Below, piece by piece: positions 15,055 through 21,656 of a stretch of DNA of 21,656 nt. Origin of the DNA: Bacillota bacterium (GTDB taxonomy: Bacteria; Bacillota; Clostridia; Christensenellales; SZUA-584); NCBI GenBank assembly GCA_023415915.1, contig JAEZIZ010000110.1:1-21656 (forward strand), given 5' to 3'. The notes under the pieces are model-generated. The model saw nothing but the letters and a program-made list of their open reading frames with translations. It was not told the origin of the DNA and did no database searches. A program made the position numbers and the translations under genes. Numbering within the stretch: position 1 is the first letter of the stretch; the number at the start of each line of letters is the position of its first letter.

Positions 15055-17629
15055 GGTTCCCGCCTATCCTGTGCTTTATTTCGCTCAACAGCTTCAGCGA
15101 ATCGAGCGGAGTAATGTTGTCGAGATTGACGGCTGCAAGCTGGGCGATAAGGTCGTCCCTGTCGTACTCTTTTTCCGGCTGGCTGCGGCGCACGCCGAGT
15201 ACGCTGTCGTCCTTTTCAACCAGCGCCTTCATTATGGCCTTAGCCCGAGACGTCACGTCTTCGGGTACACCGGCGAGCTTTGCGACTTCTATGCCGAAGC
15301 TCTTATTTGTTCCGCCGCGCACAATCTTGTGCAGGAATATTACGGTGTCGGCCATTTCCTTCACCGTTATCGAATAATTGCTTACGCCGGGCACAACGCC
15401 TTCCAGTTCGGAGAGCTCATGGAAGTGCGTCGCGAACAGCGTTTTCGCCTTTATGTTTTTGCTTATGTACTCTACGACAGACCACGCGATAGACAGCCCA
15501 TCGAGCGTGCTGGTGCCTCTGCCTATCTCGTCAAGAATCAGAAGGCTTCTCGGCGTCGCATTGTTGAGTATGTTCGCAACCTCGTTCATCTCCACCATGA
15601 ACGTGCTCTGTCCTGACGCGAGGTTGTCCGAAGCGCCCACGCGCGTGAATATCTTGTCTACGATGCATATATGGGCGCTGTCCGCGGGCACGAAGCTGCC
15701 CATATGCGCCATGAGCACAATTAGCGCCACCTGCCGCATGTACGTGCTCTTGCCCGCCATGTTAGGGCCTGTGAGTATCATAATGCTCTCTTCGTCGGTA
15801 ATCAGCGTGTCGTTTTTAACGAACGACTGTTTGACAAACGTCTCTACGACGGGATGCCTGCCGCCCGATATGCTTATCTTGCCGTTCTGCGACATAACGG
15901 GCTTTGAATATTTGTTTTCAAACGCTATTACGCCCAAGCTGCGTATAACGTCGAGCTCGGCAACAATCCTCGCGGCGTTCTGGAAGCGGCTTATGTTTTG
16001 CGAAAGCCTGTTTCTTATCTCTACGAAGCATTCGTACTCCAATGCAACGCACTTTTCCTCCGAGCCGAGCAGCTTTTCTTCCATCTCTTTAAGCTCGGGC
16101 GTAACGAAGCGCTCGCAGTTGGCAAGCGTCTGTTTTCTTATGTACCTGTATGGGACGAGTTCGAGATACGATTTTGTGACCTCTATGTAATAGCCGAACA
16201 CCTTGTTGTAGCCCACGCGCAGGTTCTTTATACCGGTGCTTTCACGCTCCGTGCTTTCCAGCGACGCTATGAAGGATTTTCCCTTCTTTGAGGCTTCTTT
16301 AAGCTCGTCTATCTCCGCATTGTAGCCCTTCTTTATTATGCCGCCTTCCGTTATGCCCGCCGGGGCTTCCTCTTCTATCGCGTCGTCAAGCAGCGCGTAT
16401 ATGTCCTCCATACAATCAAGGCCCGAGCAAAGGCGCATAAGCAGCGTTGACTTGCAGTTCTTTACAGCTTCCTTTAACAGCGGCAGCCTTGCAAGCGAGC
16501 TCTTTAAAGAGAGGCAGTTGCGCGCATCCAGCGTGGAGTACGAAATGCGCGATATTAACCTTTCTAAGTCATATACGCCGTCCAAAGCCTCCCCTACGCT
16601 GTCCGCAAGCCTCAGGTCGCCCTTAATCTCCTCCACGGCGTCCAGCCTTAGCTGTATCTCGTTTATATCCTGAAGGGGCTCGTTAATGTAGCGTTTTAAC
16701 AGCCTCCCCCCCATCGCCGTCTTCGTGCGGTCAAGCGTGCCGTAAAGCGAGCCCTTAACCTTGCCTTCTCGCAGCGTTCTTGTAAGTTCAAGATTGCTGC
16801 GCGTGAACACGTCGATCGCCATAAAATCGCTCGAGCCTATAACGCGTATGCTGTTTATATGCGAGAGCGCGTTTTTCTGCGTTTCCTTTAAGTAGTCGAT
16901 AAGCGCGCCCGCCGCGCCTACCGCCGGGCTCTGCTCGCTTATGCCGTATCCCGAAACGCCTGTGACATTAAAGTGCGACATTATCGATTCAAGCGCCGTA
17001 TCGCGCTCGAACGTGAACCCGGGATATTCGCTTATGAATATGCTCTGCTCTTTTATAATGTTTTCGAGCTTATCGATTATATCCTTATCGTCCGAACAGT
17101 ATATTATCTCACTGGGCAAAATCCTCGATATTTCGTTGATTACGGCGGAATACTCCTCGTCTGCGGCGCACTCGCCCGCAAAAAACGCGCCGGTGGAAAC
17201 GTCGGCGTAAGCGAGCCCCACGCTGCCGTCTTCACGATGCAGCGCGAGTATATAGTTATTGTCGGTATCGCTGAGCATCGTGTTCTCGGTAACGGTGCCC
17301 GGCGTTATCACCCTTATAACATCCCGCTCGACAAGCCCCGGCGACTGCGCGGGGTCGGTGAGCTGTTCACATATGGCAACTTTATAGCCCTTCTTTATAA
17401 GCTTGTCTATATATCCCTGAACCGAATGGTACGGTACGCCGCACATGGGCGCGCGCTCGGGCAAGCCGCAGTCCCTTCCGGTAAGCGTTATCTCCAATTC
17501 ACGGGATGCGCAAATAGCGTCCTCAAAAAACAATTCATAAAAATCACCAAGACGAAACATCAGCAAACAGTCTTTGTATTTTTCTTTAAGCTCTACGTAT
17601 TGTCTCATCATAGGTGTTAACTGCTGCAT
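15047..17629 (-). CDS. mutS: DNA mismatch repair protein MutS
   Basis: MutS recognises mismatches and small loops and recruits MutL. The 860-residue product has the mismatch-reading F30-Y31-E32 (RLGDFYELFF) near the N-terminus, the connector, core and clamp domains, and the C-terminal ABC-type ATPase with Walker A TGPNMAGKSTYMRQ and Walker B LLILDEIGRGTSTLDG. The frame is open to 17746, but that would cross the promoter and leader. The ATG at 17629 has GGAGGA 5-6 nt upstream and gives the standard MQQLTPMMRQY start. It is the first gene of a five-gene operon. Confidence 0.98.
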   Translation of the reverse strand: MQQLTPMMRQYVELKEKYKDCLLMFRLGDFYELFFEDAICASRELEITLTGRDCGLPERAPMCGVPYHSVQGYIDKLIKKGYKVAICEQLTDPAQSPGLVERDVIRVITPGTVTENTMLSDTDNNYILALHREDGSVGLAYADVSTGAFFAGECAADEEYSAVINEISRILPSEIIYCSDDKDIIDKLENIIKEQSIFISEYPGFTFERDTALESIMSHFNVTGVSGYGISEQSPAVGAAGALIDYLKETQKNALSHINSIRVIGSSDFMAIDVFTRSNLELTRTLREGKVKGSLYGTLDRTKTAMGGRLLKRYINEPLQDINEIQLRLDAVEEIKGDLRLADSVGEALDGVYDLERLISRISYSTLDARNCLSLKSSLARLPLLKEAVKNCKSTLLMRLCSGLDCMEDIYALLDDAIEEEAPAGITEGGIIKKGYNAEIDELKEASKKGKSFIASLESTERESTGIKNLRVGYNKVFGYYIEVTKSYLELVPYRYIRKQTLANCERFVTPELKEMEEKLLGSEEKCVALEYECFVEIRNRLSQNISRFQNAARIVAELDVIRSLGVIAFENKYSKPVMSQNGKISISGGRHPVVETFVKQSFVKNDTLITDEESIMILTGPNMAGKSTYMRQVALIVLMAHMGSFVPADSAHICIVDKIFTRVGASDNLASGQSTFMVEMNEVANILNNATPRSLLILDEIGRGTSTLDGLSIAWSVVEYISKNIKAKTLFATHFHELSELEGVVPGVSNYSITVKEMADTVIFLHKIVRGGTNKSFGIEVAKLAGVPEDVTSRAKAIMKALVEKDDSVLGVRRSQPEKEYDRDDLIAQLAAVNLDNITPLDSLKLLSEIKHRIGGNHE

Positions 17630-17645
17630 ATTGTCCTCCAAATAC

Positions 17646-17672
17646 CGGGGTCCCCCAAAAAGGCTTTTGGGG
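17646..17672. repeat. Hairpin in the mutS leader
   Basis: CCCCAAAA (17653-17660) and TTTTGGGG (17665-17672) pair perfectly around AGGC, preceded on the plus strand by CCGGGG-T. On the minus strand it begins about 8 nt into the predicted mutS transcript and ends before the ribosome-binding site. It resembles the hairpin block at 155-190. A role in mRNA stability is possible but not shown. Confidence 0.6.
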
Positions 17673-17686
17673 TGTTTATCTGTAAT

Positions 17687-17715
17687 ATTATAACACACAA
17701 ATGCTTTTGTGTTGA
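17687..17715 (-). promoter_or_regulatory. SigA-type extended -10 promoter of the mutS operon
   Basis: On the minus strand TATAAT (17687-17692) is preceded by TGT, an extended -10. TCAACA (17710-17715; 4 of 6 matches to TTGACA) lies 17 bp upstream. The predicted start is near 17680. Its -35 overlaps the -35 of the divergent lipoprotein promoter, so the two polymerases would compete. Confidence 0.7.
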
Positions 17716-17740
17716 AAAAAGTAACGCGTTGAAATATAAT
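17712..17740 (+). promoter_or_regulatory. SigA-type promoter of the lipoprotein gene
   Basis: TTGAAA (17712-17717) and a perfect TATAAT (17735-17740) are spaced by 17 bp. The -10 is flanked exactly by GTTGAAA (17728-17734) and TTTCAAC (17741-17747), a perfect 7-bp inverted repeat. A third GTTGAAA copy covers the -35. This looks like an operator. Confidence 0.8.
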
Positions 17741-17748
17741 TTTCAACA

Positions 17749-17766
17749 GGCCGGAACAGTCCGGCC
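17749..17766 (+). repeat. Hairpin at the 5' end of the lipoprotein mRNA
   Basis: GGCCGGA and TCCGGCC form a perfect 7-bp GC-rich stem with an ACAG loop. It starts at about the predicted transcription start and ends just before the Shine-Dalgarno AAGAAGGAG. A 5' stem of this kind may protect the mRNA. Confidence 0.7.
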
Positions 17767-17780
17767 AAGAAGGAGCCGCG

Positions 17781-18548
17781 ATGAAAAAGAAATGGGTATT
17801 GTCGCTTGCTGCATTGCTGCTGGCGCTTACGCTGTGCTCATGCGCCGACGCCGCCGTATCGTATCAGCTTAATAACGACAATACAATCAGCGTTGATTAC
17901 AGCCTCCAGATTTCCTCAGTCGAGGATGTAAGCGCGTACACCGATGCAATTGCAGATTACTGGCAGCATATGGGCTTTACCGCAAGTTCAACCGAGGATG
18001 ACGGAACGGTAGTGCTAAGCGGCAGCAAGACGCTCGAATGCGATTCGCGCAGCGCTGCTGCGGCGCAGTTTTCCTCAATGCTGACGGATGAAAAGTCGAT
18101 TTTCCATGACGCGGAGTTTAAATATACTCCTTCGTATTTTGAGGACAATTACAGCTTTACCGCAAAGGTTTCTCTTGAGGATATAATTAGAAAAAGCGAA
18201 GACCGTTCCATACCCGCCGCCGAAGTGCAAACGCTTACCGCCAGCGCCGGCAAAGGCGAATACAGGCTCTCCATTTCGCTGCCCGGCGAGATAACGAATA
18301 CCAATGCCGACGAGCAGGGCGGCCAAACCTGCACATGGCTGCTAAAATTCGGCGAGACAAAAGAAATAGCCGTCGCTTCAAAGCAGGTTTTCGAAGAAAA
18401 CGCAGAGCACTACGCAAAGCTTCACGAAATTAAAAGCAGGGACGATATGCTTTTTATGATATGCGGCGTCGCCGCCGGGCTTATAGTCCTTATTATATTG
18501 ATTGCCTTACTTGTGCGCAGAGCCCGCAGAGTTAAAAGTCGGCGTTAA
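17781..18548 (+). CDS. Predicted lipoprotein with a C-terminal membrane helix
   Basis: This 255-residue protein has a type II signal peptide: KKK, a hydrophobic stretch 5-18, and lipobox L18-C19-S20-C21 with C21 as the lipidated cysteine. The mature part is hydrophilic and probably beta-rich. One strong membrane helix lies at about 225-245, followed by a basic tail (RRARRVKSRR). It would therefore be anchored at both ends with the middle outside the cell. The pattern (VSYQLNNDNTISVDYSLQI near the start and a terminal helix) resembles LppM-like/DUF3153 proteins, but I cannot confirm this. AAGAAGGAG precedes the ATG. The gene lies opposite to both neighbours, and its last 17 nt overlap the 3' end of the metalloprotease gene. 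Confidence 0.88.
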   Translation: MKKKWVLSLAALLLALTLCSCADAAVSYQLNNDNTISVDYSLQISSVEDVSAYTDAIADYWQHMGFTASSTEDDGTVVLSGSKTLECDSRSAAAAQFSSMLTDEKSIFHDAEFKYTPSYFEDNYSFTAKVSLEDIIRKSEDRSIPAAEVQTLTASAGKGEYRLSISLPGEITNTNADEQGGQTCTWLLKFGETKEIAVASKQVFEENAEHYAKLHEIKSRDDMLFMICGVAAGLIVLIILIALLVRRARRVKSRR

Positions 18549-19845
18549 ACGGTTCCGAAGCCTGCATGCGCCCGTCGGGCAGCAGCAGATAAAGCTTGAA
18601 TATCCTGTCTTCCTTGGGAACGTCGTCGGACATCGAATATATATAGTCTCCCCTTATAGTGGACGCGGTGCCCACCGTCGCCAACGGCTCCTCGTCTCCG
18701 AAAACCGTCTTTACCGGCCAGAAAACATTCCCTTTCAAATCGTAGCATACAAGCGTATACAGCGCGTCTTTATCCACGGACGTCTTTGTCCACGTTATGT
18801 TGTAATACGTATACCCGTTTTTGGTATGCCCGCTCATCTTAAGGTTGAAATCTGCGGGCTGCAGTGCGGGCAAGCTGTTTTCCATGCCTATGAAAGAGTA
18901 ATAATAATCGCGAAGGCCCGCTACATCGTCCGCGAGCGGTATAAATATGTTCTTCTGCGGAAACAGGTTGACGGTCCTGTCGTCCGCCGCGACCTTGTAG
19001 CCGTCCTTGCCCGTCCGAAGTATATCGTTTACGTCCTTATAGTGCTCTATGACGCGCGCGTTCGGGCTGCCCATAAGCTGAACATAATCTTCCGCCGCTA
19101 TCTCGTATATGTCCCAGTCGTAGTTTTCCATATACGTATCCCAGTCTTCGAATATTACGTCATGTCCTATGTTGCCTAAGTCTCTCAGCTTATAGTATTC
19201 CGAATTCAACGCCGCGTCTTTGTTTTGAAGGAAATAGAACATAGTGTAATGATGGCCGTATTCGTGGGCTATCGTTCTCGCGGCCTCGGCGGCGCTGGAG
19301 TATTTGTCCATATTATAAAGCTTAATTATGCTTACTTTCGGGTCTATCGTATACTTCAACGAGTCCGGCACTAAGCCAGGCATGTTGAAGAACACGGGGT
19401 AATTCTCCTGCTTCGAAGTCTGCGTTCCCGCAACTACCGTGTTTTCCGAATCCATGTCCGAAGCGCCCGGGAATATTTCCACCTCGCCGACATACATCAT
19501 CTCGTCGCCGTGTTTGTTGTTTAACAGTTCGTTGTATATATCCACGAGCTTTTCGCCCGTCCACTTGTCCGAGTTGCTGACTATCGAGAAACCCATGGGG
19601 GTCTTGTATACCCTGTCGCTTAATTGCTCGCCCGTTTCCGCCGCTAAAGGGTAACCTTTCGGCTCGGGCTGCCCGCCCTTTTGCATAGTCATGCCGTAGA
19701 ATTCGGCGGAATCGATAGCCGCTATTTCGTTTGACTTAACTTCCCTGTCCAGATAGAAATATACCGCTCCGCCCGCGGCCAAAAAGAGCAGCACAACAAG
19801 CAGCCATATAATATGGCCTTTCTTACGACTGTGCCTTGCCGTCAA
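18532..19845 (-). CDS. Membrane-anchored putative zinc metalloprotease (HExxH)
   Basis: The family is not recognised. The 437-residue product has a basic N-terminus, one membrane helix (about 11-32) and a large extracytoplasmic part, i.e. type II topology. The zincin motif H194-E-Y-G-H198 sits in TIAHEYGHHYTMFYF. A Glu in EIAAEDYVQLMGS (E248 or E252) is a candidate third ligand, as in gluzincins. The region after about 325 looks beta-rich (YTYYNITWTKTS, YTLVCYDLKGNVFW) and may be an Ig or fibronectin-like module. The start is inferred: the open frame runs to 20064 inside miaB, but a TTG at 19845 with GGGGGAGG 7 nt upstream overlaps the miaB stop by 4 nt and places the helix at the N-terminus. 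It is probably co-transcribed with miaB. No terminator is visible at its 3' end. Confidence 0.85.
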   Translation of the reverse strand: MTARHSRKKGHIIWLLVVLLFLAAGGAVYFYLDREVKSNEIAAIDSAEFYGMTMQKGGQPEPKGYPLAAETGEQLSDRVYKTPMGFSIVSNSDKWTGEKLVDIYNELLNNKHGDEMMYVGEVEIFPGASDMDSENTVVAGTQTSKQENYPVFFNMPGLVPDSLKYTIDPKVSIIKLYNMDKYSSAAEAARTIAHEYGHHYTMFYFLQNKDAALNSEYYKLRDLGNIGHDVIFEDWDTYMENYDWDIYEIAAEDYVQLMGSPNARVIEHYKDVNDILRTGKDGYKVAADDRTVNLFPQKNIFIPLADDVAGLRDYYYSFIGMENSLPALQPADFNLKMSGHTKNGYTYYNITWTKTSVDKDALYTLVCYDLKGNVFWPVKTVFGDEEPLATVGTASTIRGDYIYSMSDDVPKEDRIFKLYLLLPDGRMQASEPFNADF

Positions 19846-21203
19846 AGCGTCGCCTCCCCCCGCACTCCGTGCAGCGTGTGCATCTTTATGTTGTCTATTT
19901 TCACAGTAACGTATTTCCCTATCTCGGAAGTGTCGCCGCTGAATGTTACGGTCTTGGCGGTGCGCGTTTTGCCGGAAAGCTCCTGCTCGTTGCGGCGGCT
20001 CGCCGATTCTACCAGCACTTCTACTTTCCTGCCAAGATAAGCGCTGTTGCGCTCCAGCATACATTGCGACACCAACGAGTTGAGATTTGAAAGCCTTTGC
20101 GCCTTTACGCTCTTTTCTATCTGATCGGGCATTTTGGCGGCTTTCGTCAGTTTACGGCTCGAATACGCAAAGGTATACGCGGCGTCATAACGCACCTTTT
20201 CCACGAGTTTAAGCGTTTCCTCAAAATCGTTTTCCGTTTCGCCCGGAAAGCCTACGATTATGTCTGTCGTTATCGCAATATCGGGCACGCGCGAGCGCAG
20301 TTTGTCGACGAGCTCAAGATAATGCGCGGCTGTGTAGCGCCTGTTCATTGCCTTCAGTATGCGGTCGCTGCCCGACTGCACCGGCAGGTGTATATGTTCG
20401 CAAAGGCTGCTAAGTCGCCCGTAGCAGCCGATGAGCTCATCCGTTAAGTCCTTCGGGTGCGACGTCATAAACCTTATGCGCTTTATGTCCGTTTCGCCGT
20501 CTATACTTTCCAGCAGGCGGGTAAACGTTACAGGGTTATCAAGGTCTTTGCCGTACGAATTCACATTCTGCCCCAGCAGCGTTATTTCCGTTACTCCGGT
20601 ATCGCAGAGCCCGTTTATTTCCTTTAATATATCTTCCGGTTTGCGGCTGCGCTCCCTTCCTCTCACGTACGGCACGACGCAGTAAGAGCAGAAGTTATTG
20701 CATCCGTATATTATGTTTACATACGCGCTGTGCGAGCTGTTCCTTTTAACATCGAGCCCTTCGATTATTTGCTCGTCAGGTTCTACATATGACGAACGCC
20801 TGCGCCCGAGCATAGCTTCGCAAAGCATATCTTCCAGCTTGTGTATATGATTGGTTCCAAAAGCGATGTCAACAAACGGAAAACGCCGAAGCAGCTTAGC
20901 CGCCGCCTCTTCCTGCTGCATCATGCAGCCGCAGACCGCTATAACCGAGCCGGGTACGTTTTCCTTATGCTCTTTTAGCGCGCCTACGTTTCCGTACAGC
21001 TTTGCCTCCGCATGCTCGCGCACGCAGCAGGTGTTGAATATAATAAGGTGGGCGCTTGTTTTATCCTCCGCCGGAACAAATCCTAAATTTTCAAGAACGC
21101 CGGAAAGCTTTTCGCTTTCGTGATCGTTCATCTGGCAGCCGTATGTCTCGATGTAATATTTTAAGACGTTTTCAGTTACGTGTTTTTTCAATGCCTCATT
21201 CAA
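19842..21203 (-). CDS. miaB: tRNA-2-methylthio-N6-dimethylallyladenosine synthase MiaB
   Basis: MiaB is a radical-SAM methylthiotransferase that converts i6A37 to ms2i6A37. The 453-residue product has the N-terminal auxiliary-cluster cysteines C23 (YGCQMN), C59 (FNTCCVREHA) and C93 (CGCMM), the radical-SAM triad C168, C172 and C175 (GCNNFCSYCVVPYVRGRE), and a C-terminal TRAM domain (about 380-450). No ATG lies near the expected N-terminus. TTG at 21203 is the likely start, but its only Shine-Dalgarno candidate, GAAAGG, is about 14 nt away. A TTG at 21191 has GAGG too close. The promoter at 21243-21271 supports either start. Confidence 0.96.
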   Translation of the reverse strand: MNEALKKHVTENVLKYYIETYGCQMNDHESEKLSGVLENLGFVPAEDKTSAHLIIFNTCCVREHAEAKLYGNVGALKEHKENVPGSVIAVCGCMMQQEEAAAKLLRRFPFVDIAFGTNHIHKLEDMLCEAMLGRRRSSYVEPDEQIIEGLDVKRNSSHSAYVNIIYGCNNFCSYCVVPYVRGRERSRKPEDILKEINGLCDTGVTEITLLGQNVNSYGKDLDNPVTFTRLLESIDGETDIKRIRFMTSHPKDLTDELIGCYGRLSSLCEHIHLPVQSGSDRILKAMNRRYTAAHYLELVDKLRSRVPDIAITTDIIVGFPGETENDFEETLKLVEKVRYDAAYTFAYSSRKLTKAAKMPDQIEKSVKAQRLSNLNSLVSQCMLERNSAYLGRKVEVLVESASRRNEQELSGKTRTAKTVTFSGDTSEIGKYVTVKIDNIKMHTLHGVRGEATL

Positions 21204-21242
21204 TTGTTGTATGTATACCTTTCGTTTTGCAGTGTTATAATC

Positions 21243-21271
21243 ATTATAGTAAACTGGCGTTATTTATTCAA
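21243..21271 (-). promoter_or_regulatory. SigA-type promoter of miaB
   Basis: On the minus strand TTGAAT (21266-21271) and a perfect TATAAT (21243-21248) are 17 bp apart. The predicted start is near 21236, giving a leader of about 33 nt before the TTG start of miaB. Confidence 0.8.
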
Positions 21272-21291
21272 CTTCGGCAAGCTGATTTTTA

Positions 21292-21334
21292 TTTTTTCAC
21301 CATAAAAATACAGCCTTTTTTCACCATTAAAAAT
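21292..21334. repeat. Direct repeat upstream of the tRNA promoter
   Basis: TTTTTTCACCATAAAAAT (21292-21309) and TTTTTTCACCATTAAAAAT (21316-21334) recur with a 24-bp period in the divergent gap between miaB and the tRNA cluster. The second copy ends 25 bp before the -35 of the tRNA promoter. No coding sequence is visible in 21204-21410. Confidence 0.7.
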
Positions 21335-21359
21335 CGGAAATTTGAGCGGTAAAAATGGG

Positions 21360-21388
21360 TTGACATTGCAGTTTAAATACTGTATATT
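21360..21388 (+). promoter_or_regulatory. SigA-type promoter of the tRNA cluster
   Basis: A perfect TTGACA (21360-21365) and TATATT (21383-21388) are separated by 17 bp. The predicted start is near 21395, about 16 nt before the tRNA-Pro 5' end. Confidence 0.75.
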
Positions 21389-21410
21389 ATAGTTCGTCGC
21401 GTAAAATTCT

Positions 21411-21487
21411 CGGGGTGTAGCGCAGTTTGGTAGCGCACGTGCTTTGGGAGCATGGGGCCGGGGGTTCAAGTCCCTTCACCCCGACCA
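21411..21487 (+). tRNA. tRNA-Pro (anticodon TGG)
   Basis: The acceptor CGGGGTG pairs with CACCCCG. The D arm is GCGCAGTTTGGTAGCGC, the anticodon arm CGTGC-TTTGGGA-GCATG, and the T arm has GTTCAAGT. It has discriminator A and an encoded CCA. The anticodon TGG gives proline. It is the first gene of a plus-strand tRNA cluster. Confidence 0.97.
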
Positions 21488-21505
21488 GCGTCACGGTTAA
21501 CAAAT

Positions 21506-21580
21506 GGCCCCTTGGTCAAGCGGTTAAGACATCGCCCTTTCACGGCGGTAACAGGAGTTCGATTCTCCTAGGGGTCACCA
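21506..21580 (+). tRNA. tRNA-Glu (anticodon TTC)
   Basis: The acceptor GGCCCCT pairs with AGGGGTC, including one G-U pair. The anticodon arm is TCGCC-CTTTCAC-GGCGG, the T arm has GTTCGATT, and CCA is encoded. The anticodon TTC gives glutamate. It lies 18 nt after tRNA-Pro with no promoter between them, so the two are probably co-transcribed. Confidence 0.97.
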
Positions 21581-21585
21581 TTTTC

Positions 21586-21656
21586 GGGGCCTTAGCTCAG
21601 TTGGTTAGAGCAGTCGGCTCATAACCGATCGGTCCGGGGTTCGAGTCCCTGAGGCC
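21586..21656 (+). tRNA. tRNA with anticodon CAT (Met or Ile2), cut by the window end
   Basis: The acceptor GGGGCCT starts to pair with AGGCC at the window edge; the last two acceptor bases, discriminator and CCA are missing. The D arm is GCTCAGTTGGTTAGAGC and the anticodon arm GTCGG-CTCATAA-CCGAT. The D-arm and GGCTCATAACC pattern resembles both clostridial elongator tRNA-Met and lysidine-type tRNA-Ile2. It lacks the GGG/CCC anticodon stem of an initiator. It lies 5 nt after tRNA-Glu. Confidence 0.9.

Noticed and set aside
13246..15616. Several long plus-strand open frames across mutL and mutS
   Set aside because: They are antisense shadows of the two conserved genes, with no ribosome-binding sites and low-quality translations.
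15820..15833. CGAAC-GACT-GTTTG, a second LexA-box-like sequence
   Set aside because: It lies in the middle of the mutS coding sequence, far from any promoter, and its bases are explained by conserved codons. One chance match in 21 kb is not surprising.
17630..17746. 39-codon upstream extension of mutS
   Set aside because: It would cross the leader hairpin and promoter. The ATG at 17629 has GGAGGA and gives the family-standard N-terminus.
19846..20064. Upstream extension of the metalloprotease frame
   Set aside because: It lies entirely inside miaB in another frame and is rich in Arg and Gln. The TTG at 19845 has a strong Shine-Dalgarno.

Overview
The window reads as a chromosomal housekeeping stretch from a Gram-positive, Clostridia-type Firmicute of moderate GC content. 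Four things point there: the nadD-yqeK-rsfS block, RNase Y, a LexA with a CGAAC-N4-GTTTG operator, and the run mutS-mutL-miaA-hfq-'methionine gamma-lyase family' that ends next to lexA and a Xer-like recombinase. MutL carries the endonuclease motifs expected where MutH is absent. The genus cannot be named from the sequence alone. No rRNA, CRISPR array, transposase, phage module or defence island is visible.

Layout. 1-218: palindromes and terminators. 219-1908 (minus): nadD, yqeK, rsfS from one strong promoter at 1932-1960. 2017-2889 (plus): an unknown four-helix membrane protein whose soluble domain resembles a degenerate Mrr-type nuclease fold. 3111-4649: rny behind a strong promoter and a roughly 185-nt leader. 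4733-7139: M19 dipeptidase and purB. 7214-7288 (minus): tRNA-Trp with its own promoter and terminator. 7347-10404 (plus): proC, rnhA, a Xer-like tyrosine recombinase and lexA, the last with its own SOS-box promoter. 10449-10717: non-coding, with a nested palindromic MITE-like repeat. 10741-17629 (minus): mutS, mutL, miaA, hfq and a PLP enzyme, tightly packed with 1-8 nt overlaps or gaps at most junctions. 17781-18548 (plus): a lipoprotein gene that shares a divergent promoter region with mutS. 18532-21203 (minus): miaB and a membrane-anchored HExxH metalloprotease. 21411-21656 (plus): tRNA-Pro, tRNA-Glu and a truncated tRNA-CAU.

How the genes work together. MiaA and MiaB act in sequence on A37 of tRNAs with A36-A37. 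The tRNA-Trp in this window has the loop CTCCAAA and is a predicted substrate. MutS and MutL form a mismatch repair pair, and LexA controls the SOS response. NadD, YqeK and RsfS cover NAD synthesis, Ap4A hydrolysis and ribosome silencing.

No obviously new multi-gene system is present. The best leads are a 12-6-12 bp perfect inverted repeat just upstream of the Xer-like recombinase gene (possible recombination core site or RNA hairpin), a GTTGAAA operator-like array on the lipoprotein promoter, a tandem repeat with a palindrome inside the mutL linker, and two uncharacterised membrane proteins.
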